In this document: positions 45,336 through 50,741 of the stretch, in pieces
Position numbering within the stretch: position 1 is the first letter of the stretch
Layout: each line of letters starts with the position of its first letter
Translations under genes and position numbers: made by a program
Source of the DNA: Trichormus sp. NMC-1
GTDB lineage: Bacteria; Cyanobacteriota; Cyanobacteriia; Cyanobacteriales; Nostocaceae
Length of the DNA: 50,741 nt
Assembly: GCF_001858025.1 (NCBI RefSeq)
Contig: NZ_LZQD01000005.1
Coordinates: 67,690-118,430, forward strand
Direction of reading: 5' to 3'
Notes under the pieces: generated by a model
Told to the model about the DNA's origin: nothing
Database searches by the model: none
What the model saw: the letters and a program-made list of their open reading frames with translations, nothing else

Positions 45336-47426
45336 TTACCCTAGCAAATCTCTAGCAAATGAATATTCACGATAAAAATCCAGTGTACTTGCAGATAAGC
45401 TGCGCGTTTTCCATAATTCTGTTTTTAGCGAGTCATTAGAATTTACGTTATCAAGTAAAACTAATAACTGTGGAACACTAAGAAACCAACTGTTGGAAAA
45501 AGGTGAAGAGTTGGAAGTAGTACAGTTTAAATTATTTAGTTTTTTTAAAAGGTCATTTATTTCCTTCAGAATTTTATCAGCTTTTGTTTGAGATGGCAAA
45601 TCGGTTATATGAATTTGATTCCTAATCATTAAATCGAGTAAAAATACAATATTTCTATCATTTAATCCACCAAAATCTAGTAGTGTAATTGCTATTTTAG
45701 CAACATCTCTTCCATCTAAATCAATTCTTGAACCAGTTTTTAGCGGTAAGCAACCAGATTTCCTAATTAATTCTTCATGTCCTGCAAGCTGAGTTTGTGC
45801 TTTTATTAAACTTCTAGTAATATCAAGAAATATATCAACTTGATTACCACCCTTGGCTTGTGGCGTTAATTCTTTCTTTTTAACTTCAATAAATATTATT
45901 GTATCCTTAGTTTCCACAACTAAGTCACATTCACCTTGGATACCATTAATCTTATATTTACCGAATTTGCAAGATATTCCTTTTTTTTGAAACTCCTCTT
46001 TAATAAATTTTTCAATCTCATCACCAACTTTTTGATCAAGGCTTTTATTGTCAAATTGCTGTTTAATATAAGAAATTATATATTCATTTTGTTTTAGAAA
46101 AGAAATAATAGCTTGATAAAAAGCAGGTGAACACCATGATGGATTTAACATTACATATTCATCATTGCTTGTTTTCAAAAGAGGCTTAAATTGAAAATCT
46201 ACAGATGAAATATCATTGGGGAATTTTAAGTTGTGATTAGCAGATTTCTCATGTGATAGGATATCTAAGATTTTTCTCAGACTTTCGTGAGAAATATTGG
46301 GCATTTTTGATGCTAGAGATTGAAAATCATAATAAGTTGGTGTTCTATCATGATTTGCTGATTGAATAATTGTCTCTATAACTTCAAAGATTTGATCTAA
46401 ATCTAACCCTGTTTTAGTTCTAAACAAACCTCTATCAATCCATCCAAACAAACCAAGTAAAATTCTTAAAACATCAGATGGTCGCAATTGAGTTAGAGTA
46501 AATATGCTATCATAAACTGTAATATCTTGTAAAAAGTTGACTAAAGTGTCTATTGTTTGGAAAAATATTTGAAGTTGTTCGTAAGGCTGTACATCAAATA
46601 TTGCTGCAAATTCCGTAGAAGTTTCAATTAATCTTTTCCAAGCATCTTCTGGAGAACCAGAAATGTATATAGATGATTTAAGAGGATTTTTAACAGCTAG
46701 ATTTAGAAGATAAGATACAGGTACATTTGGCTCATTTGAGTCAAATGTGCGGACTAAATGATATCTTTCTTGTTTATGATTAAACGAATATTCATTTTCT
46801 ATCCAAGCAAATAAATTAGAAACTACGTTTATACCACCAAGAAATTTTATATCATCCTCAAGTTGCTTGATTAATCTCTCTTTTTCTGAAGATTTCATTA
46901 TTACTTTTCCATCTTCAATACTTAATTCATAACCTTTTTTCTTTAAATTCTTGGCCGCCTGACCTACTGCAAATTGACGTTTATATCTTTCTTGAAAGTC
47001 TTCCATGCTAGGTTCTGCAATCGGACCAGCTAGAGTTCTAATATCCTTAACTGCTTGAATAGCTGTTCGCCATTGATTTTCATGATCTAAAGAATAAATA
47101 CTACCGTTTGTTATAAAGAAGAGAATTTTTTCTAAAATAGCCAAATAAGGCTGTAAAGTTTTTTTATCAACTATATAGCTTAGAATAAAATATTCTCTTA
47201 ATTTCCGTAAATGTGATACCTTAAAATCAGAGTCACAGCCACCACAAAGAGATTCTTGTACTACTCGTTGAAGATGAAGCTCTACTATTTCACCTTTTAA
47301 AGAATCGTCATAAGCTATTCCATAGTGTTCATACTGCCTATAAAAATCTAATTTCTCTATATCATATTCAGCTAATGTTGAGCTTGTGGTATCAACCAGG
47401 TTTCTAAATTGAATTTCTAAAGACAT
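45336..47426 (-). CDS. Large protein with a PD-(D/E)XK nuclease-like domain
   Basis: 696 aa; overall family unknown to me. The N-terminal 450 residues are mainly helical, with no motif I recognise. At about 490-530 there is a restriction-endonuclease-like core: an upstream Glu (GDEIEKFIKEEFQKKG), then GECDLVVETKDTIIFIEVKKK, i.e. D-x(13)-E-x-K with the surrounding beta strands, and a following helix (DITRSLIKAQTQL). The C-terminal 150 residues are helical. No ATPase or membrane segment. It is upstream of, and close to, the DUF4325 gene, and has no HIP1 sites, which fits an accessory, possibly defensive, gene. ATG 47424-47426. Confidence 0.85.
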   Translation of the reverse strand: MSLEIQFRNLVDTTSSTLAEYDIEKLDFYRQYEHYGIAYDDSLKGEIVELHLQRVVQESLCGGCDSDFKVSHLRKLREYFILSYIVDKKTLQPYLAILEKILFFITNGSIYSLDHENQWRTAIQAVKDIRTLAGPIAEPSMEDFQERYKRQFAVGQAAKNLKKKGYELSIEDGKVIMKSSEKERLIKQLEDDIKFLGGINVVSNLFAWIENEYSFNHKQERYHLVRTFDSNEPNVPVSYLLNLAVKNPLKSSIYISGSPEDAWKRLIETSTEFAAIFDVQPYEQLQIFFQTIDTLVNFLQDITVYDSIFTLTQLRPSDVLRILLGLFGWIDRGLFRTKTGLDLDQIFEVIETIIQSANHDRTPTYYDFQSLASKMPNISHESLRKILDILSHEKSANHNLKFPNDISSVDFQFKPLLKTSNDEYVMLNPSWCSPAFYQAIISFLKQNEYIISYIKQQFDNKSLDQKVGDEIEKFIKEEFQKKGISCKFGKYKINGIQGECDLVVETKDTIIFIEVKKKELTPQAKGGNQVDIFLDITRSLIKAQTQLAGHEELIRKSGCLPLKTGSRIDLDGRDVAKIAITLLDFGGLNDRNIVFLLDLMIRNQIHITDLPSQTKADKILKEINDLLKKLNNLNCTTSNSSPFSNSWFLSVPQLLVLLDNVNSNDSLKTELWKTRSLSASTLDFYREYSFARDLLG

Positions 47427-47504
47427 ATTGTGTACAGCTTTTTGAGTTAAGATTTTAGCGTTTGTTGGTATTTAGGTATTATAACAGCATCCGTTTTTAA
47501 CGCG

Positions 47505-48125
47505 CTACATCCACCCCCGCAATTTTTTATGCACCACCGCTAAATACCACATATAATCATCAATCTTGTAATTATCAGCAGCTTTAACAATATACTCTTG
47601 CGCTAATTCAATATTATTCTCAGCTTCGTAATACAAACCTAAATAAAGATGACTATAGAAATTACCTTTTACTCCTTGCAACTTACCAACATTTAACACA
47701 TCATCAGTTGCACAATTTCCCGCAAACAAATCATAGACAGAACGCATAATTTGTCTGGAGTCATTTTTCACAGGTAATAGAGAATTACGCGCTTCCGTCA
47801 CACCTGAGAAACGCGCTATACAAAGATATCTCCAAACTGTTTCTTCCACATCTTGAGAATTTACAGTTAAATCTATTTCAAACTGTTTCGCACCCTCAGC
47901 AAATCTTTGGGCATAATAATAAGATAAACCACGTTGCCAAAGATAGGGTGTAATTTTAGAATCTAACTTTTCTGCGGTGTCAAAATCTTGAATTGATTCC
48001 TCAATTTTAGCAAGTTTAAAGTAAAACATCCCTCGCTGAATGTAAGCATTAGGGTTATTTGGTTGATTACGAATAATTTCGTTCCAGCGTTGAAGTTGAT
48101 TCTCTAGAGAATTGGTAGAAAACAT
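47505..48125 (-). CDS. TPR repeat protein
   Basis: 206 aa. Two clear tetratricopeptide repeats lie near 24-90 (NAYIQRGMFYFKLAKIEESIQDFDTAEKLD; ITPYLWQRGLSYYYAQRFAEGAKQFEIDL), with a third near 155-190 (FYSHLYLGLYYEAENNIELAQEYI). Six Cys are scattered without a metal-binding pattern. No signal peptide. It lies 57 nt downstream of the kinase-FGE gene, in the same orientation, so it could be its partner in a short operon. TPRs mediate protein binding; its specific role is unknown. Confidence 0.88.
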   Translation of the reverse strand: MFSTNSLENQLQRWNEIIRNQPNNPNAYIQRGMFYFKLAKIEESIQDFDTAEKLDSKITPYLWQRGLSYYYAQRFAEGAKQFEIDLTVNSQDVEETVWRYLCIARFSGVTEARNSLLPVKNDSRQIMRSVYDLFAGNCATDDVLNVGKLQGVKGNFYSHLYLGLYYEAENNIELAQEYIVKAADNYKIDDYMWYLAVVHKKLRGWM

Positions 48126-48182
48126 GATTTGTGAAATTGAAAAATCTTATTTTGTGAAGTAGGAATATTTTATAAAGAACTA

Positions 48183-50426
48183 CTAACTCGACGTAACAGA
48201 ACAAGCAACACGAAAACCATGATTGAAATCCTTGCAAGTCGCAACGTAACTAACGCGATAAGCAGAACGGCAGTAGACAGGACGGTAAGACCAAGAACCT
48301 CCGCGCAGCAAACGACGAGGGTGATTATTACTTCCACTCAGTCGCGCACTACCATCAATTGGCGCACCTATATAATTATCGTACCAACCATCTTCGCACC
48401 ACTCCCATACATTACCATGCATATCGTGTAAACCGAAAGCATTAGCGGGAAAAGTTCCTACATTTGTAGTTTCTTTGCGGTTAACACCTTTTGAGCCATT
48501 ACTATAAACATATTCACCATTATAATTTGCTAAATGAGTGCTAAGAGTAGCGCCAAAATTAAATGGTGTAGTTGTCCCTGCACGACAAGCATATTCCCAT
48601 TCTGCTTCACTGGGTAAGCGATATAATTTACCTGTTTTTCGTGATAATCTGGCGCAAAACTCCTGTGCTTCATACCATGATATCTGTTCCGCTGGTCGGT
48701 TAGCACCTTTAAAATGAGATGGGTCTGAGTTTAAATCAATTTTAACTTTTGGTAAGCTAGAAACGGCTTTCCATTGTGCTTGAGTGACAGTAAATTTCCC
48801 CATGAAAAATGGTTTGATAGTCACTTCATGTTGAGGACTTCCCCTATCCGTGCTTTCCAGTTCATTTTCTGGCGAACCCATTAAAAAATTACCACTAGGA
48901 ATTGCCACTAATTCTAAAATTATGCCATTTTCTAATTCTTCTAAAAACAATGCTGATTTTTTTATACTGCGCTGAATTTCCCAGGTTGTTCCTATACCCA
49001 TAAATCTAGATTTTGAAATCAATTGTGCTGTTTCAAACTCAAATAAGTTTGTTTTTAAACTAGATGAAGATTGTGAACTATCACTCAACTTATCGGCTAA
49101 TTTTTGCTGCTTTTCTTGAGTATCAGTTTTAGGTTTTTCCTCTTTGACCGAAACTGGTAGCTGAGTTTGATTTATTTTTTTTGCTTCTTGTCGCCGACGT
49201 TCATACTCTGCTCTTTTTGAACTCAGAACTCGTTTCTCAATCACAGATGAATCTTCATTTTTCAGCCCTAAATACTGACGAAAGTCTTGCAAGTCTTTAA
49301 TCATTGTTGGACTAAAAGGATATTGTTGATTAACAGCTGCTTTTAAAACTTGTTCATACTCTTTTAACTTGCTTTCTTGTTCCTGAAGTAGTTCTTGTTG
49401 CTGACGTTCAGACTCCCGATAAAGTTGTAAAACCTCTGCTCTAATGTTCAGTGCTTCTAGTTCAGATAAACCTAACTCAATTCTTTTCGCTTCCAATATT
49501 TTCAACGCCACAACCGAAACATTTCCCTGACTTTGTTGAGCGTGTGTAGTCGCTTCTTGAAAATAGATATCTCTAGAAGAATTAACTATAATTTGGGATG
49601 CTGGAATTGCTAAAGGTGAAGCAGAAGTTAATTTTTTCAAATCCTCCAAAGCCGCTTGAGCATTGGCATAGCGTAAACTATAGTGACGACGCACCATTTT
49701 CGTGAGTACTGCTGCTAAATTGTCACTTAGCTGGACTTCTTGTTTCCATTCTAACTCTCCTGTTTCCAGGTTTTCTTCGATATTTTGAGGTGGTAAACCG
49801 GTTAATGCTTGAATAGCGGTTACTCCCAACGCATAAATATCACTTTGAAAAACAGTTTTTCCTCTAGCTTGTTCTGCTGGCATATAACCAGAAGTACCTG
49901 CTACAATGGAACTTTGCATATTACCGTGACTATTCACGATTTGAGAAGCCATTTCCTTAACAATACCAAAGTCAATTAAACACACTTTGCCATCTTGTTG
50001 TCGCCGAATCAGATTTGGTGGTTTGATATCACGGTGAATCACCCCTTGTTGGTGAACAAAAGCTAAAACTTCTAAAAGATCCTGTAATAATTTGGTGACA
50101 TAACCTTCACTCAGTCGCTTACCGCGCAGAATTTCTTTGTCTAAACACTTTCCTTGAATAAATTCTTGGACTATGTAGAATTTTTCCTTTTCTTCAAAGT
50201 ACGCTAGTAAATGAGGAATTTGGGAATGTGTACCCAATACTTCTAAAATTCTCGCTTCTTTTTCAAAAAAATTGGCAACGCGAGTATTGAAATGGTGTTG
50301 AGGTAGAAGTTCCTTCACCACACATATAGGTTTACTGGGTTTTTGGGTGTCTGTAGCTTTATAGGTAATGCCAAAACCACCAGTTCCTAAAACTTCGATC
50401 ATCTCATAACGTCCACCTAGTAGCAT
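48183..50426 (-). CDS. Serine/threonine protein kinase with coiled-coil linker and C-terminal FGE-sulfatase domain
   Basis: 747 aa. The N-terminal Hanks-type kinase (1-270) has the Gly loop GTGGFGITYKA, VKE with the ATP-binding Lys near 38, HRDIKPPN near 130 and DFG near 152, all intact. A Gln/Glu-rich coiled coil spans about 310-440. The C-terminus (about 500-747) is an FGE-sulfatase/SUMF1 domain: IPSGNFLMGSP, RLPSEAEWEYACRAG, MHGNVWEWCEDGWY, RLLRGGSWSY and GFRVACS. In cyanobacteria this domain pair is a recurrent target of diversity-generating retroelements; the final 40 residues look like such a variable region. No transmembrane helix is evident. ATG 50424-50426. Confidence 0.95.
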   Translation of the reverse strand: MLLGGRYEMIEVLGTGGFGITYKATDTQKPSKPICVVKELLPQHHFNTRVANFFEKEARILEVLGTHSQIPHLLAYFEEKEKFYIVQEFIQGKCLDKEILRGKRLSEGYVTKLLQDLLEVLAFVHQQGVIHRDIKPPNLIRRQQDGKVCLIDFGIVKEMASQIVNSHGNMQSSIVAGTSGYMPAEQARGKTVFQSDIYALGVTAIQALTGLPPQNIEENLETGELEWKQEVQLSDNLAAVLTKMVRRHYSLRYANAQAALEDLKKLTSASPLAIPASQIIVNSSRDIYFQEATTHAQQSQGNVSVVALKILEAKRIELGLSELEALNIRAEVLQLYRESERQQQELLQEQESKLKEYEQVLKAAVNQQYPFSPTMIKDLQDFRQYLGLKNEDSSVIEKRVLSSKRAEYERRRQEAKKINQTQLPVSVKEEKPKTDTQEKQQKLADKLSDSSQSSSSLKTNLFEFETAQLISKSRFMGIGTTWEIQRSIKKSALFLEELENGIILELVAIPSGNFLMGSPENELESTDRGSPQHEVTIKPFFMGKFTVTQAQWKAVSSLPKVKIDLNSDPSHFKGANRPAEQISWYEAQEFCARLSRKTGKLYRLPSEAEWEYACRAGTTTPFNFGATLSTHLANYNGEYVYSNGSKGVNRKETTNVGTFPANAFGLHDMHGNVWEWCEDGWYDNYIGAPIDGSARLSGSNNHPRRLLRGGSWSYRPVYCRSAYRVSYVATCKDFNHGFRVACSVTSS

Positions 50427-50482
50427 AGTCTAATTGCACCTAAAAACCGATACAGAGGTAATATATACAGCTTAATCTAGTA

Positions 50483-50588
50483 TACAGCGGTTTCCGCTCT
50501 TATGAGGTACATCTTAGCCCCCTCCTCGCTTGCGGGGAGGGGGTTGGGGGTGGGGTTCTTGTACCTCATAACACCGGGAAGTGCTGTA
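50483..50588. repeat. MITE-like element, family A
   Basis: 106 bp with imperfect inverted ends: TACAGCGGTTTCCGCTCTTA at the left and the complement of TACAGCACTTCCCGGTGTTA at the right, each followed inward by TGAGGTACA. The interior CCTCCTCGCTTGCGGGGAGG is a strong hairpin. Other copies are at 13921-14026 and 35405-35512. Confidence 0.9.
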
Positions 50589-50608
50589 AGTCTTAGTAAG
50601 TACAATGA

Positions 50609-50741
50609 TCTAGGACTTACGCATTGACAGAATAACAAAATAGTGCATTGATAAATAAGAGTCGTCGAGTAATGGGTATGAGAGAATGAGAGAAATTACT
50701 AAACCCTCGACAGCACAATGCAATCTAGACATCTACACCTT
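50609..50741 (+). mobile_element. Probable insertion-sequence left end (incomplete)
   Basis: CTAGGACTTACGCATTGACA resembles IS terminal repeats common in cyanobacteria. About 110 bp later an ATG (50718) begins a frame of eight codons (MQSRHLHL) before the window ends; it could be the start of a transposase. The element cannot be assigned to a family without the rest. Confidence 0.35.
50718..50741 (+). CDS. Possible 5' end of a transposase gene, cut by the window edge
   Basis: Only eight codons are visible after the ATG. The sole support is its place inside a probable IS end. No clear ribosome-binding site precedes it (GACAGCACA). Function is a guess. Confidence 0.2.

Larger units (their letters stand above)
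50427..50741. other. Right-edge intergenic region with MITE-like element A and a probable IS left end
   Basis: After the kinase gene start the sequence holds the family A element (50483-50588). Then comes a segment beginning CTAGGACTTACGCATTGACAG (about 50609), which resembles the terminal inverted repeats of cyanobacterial insertion sequences. An ATG frame starts at 50718 and runs off the window. Confidence 0.6.

Noticed and set aside
48219-48431. 70-codon plus-strand frame opposite the FGE domain
   Set aside because: Shadow of the kinase-FGE gene on the other strand.

Overview
The window comes from a cyanobacterial chromosome, most likely a filamentous, Nostoc/Anabaena-like member of the Nostocales. 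The evidence is the many HIP1 octamers (GCGATCGC), the cyanobacteria-typical proteins (Calvin-cycle class II aldolase, DUF1995, DUF1825, NdbB-like quinone reductase), the heptanucleotide tandem repeats, and the many small inverted-repeat elements between genes. No tRNA, rRNA, CRISPR array or riboswitch was recognised.

Layout. 1-315 is a perfect 45-copy heptamer repeat that runs off the left edge. 527-3383 holds an M20 amidohydrolase and fructose-bisphosphate aldolase with a clear terminator. 3590-13018 is a tight, AT-rich five-gene minus-strand operon that looks like a defence island: a coiled-coil McrB-type AAA+ protein, a DUF2357/McrC-like protein, an Upf1-like superfamily 1 helicase, a phospholipase-D-fold protein and a large unknown protein. 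It resembles the published CoCoNuT branch of McrBC (type IV restriction) systems. 13146-14026 is a decayed primase-polymerase gene flanked by two different MITE-like elements; one of them supplies its stop codon.

14063-34350 is mostly housekeeping: nitrilase-family amidase, HAD hydrolase, NdbB-like oxidoreductase, GNAT acetyltransferase, a PLD/EF-hand/HhH lipoprotein, cysteine desulfurase, DUF1995, a secreted zinc metalloprotease, family-4 uracil-DNA glycosylase, pyrF, tyrS, a class A penicillin-binding protein, DUF1825, a J-domain/TPR protein, and TM2 and HhH proteins. 34374-34647 is a 4 x 69 bp tandem repeat, followed by signal peptidase I.

35513-41774 is a second tight minus-strand operon: an Hsp70-family protein, a zinc-ribbon/membrane/LysM protein, a large helical repeat protein, a J-like protein without HPD, and a GrpE-like protein. 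It looks like a dedicated, self-contained Hsp70 machine. A small protein of 19-residue RPIG repeats lies upstream. uvrB follows on the plus strand. 44976-50426 is accessory: a STAS-like DUF4325 protein paired with a PD-(D/E)XK nuclease-containing protein, a TPR protein, and a Ser/Thr kinase fused to an FGE-sulfatase/C-lectin-fold domain whose C-terminus resembles the variable region of a diversity-generating retroelement target. The right edge carries a MITE and probably the left end of an insertion sequence.

The best candidates for a less-described system are the 3590-13018 operon, its possible functional link to the Hsp70 operon, the DUF4325/nuclease pair, and the kinase-FGE protein as a possible remote DGR target. 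All names rest on motif reading and memory of families; no search was run.
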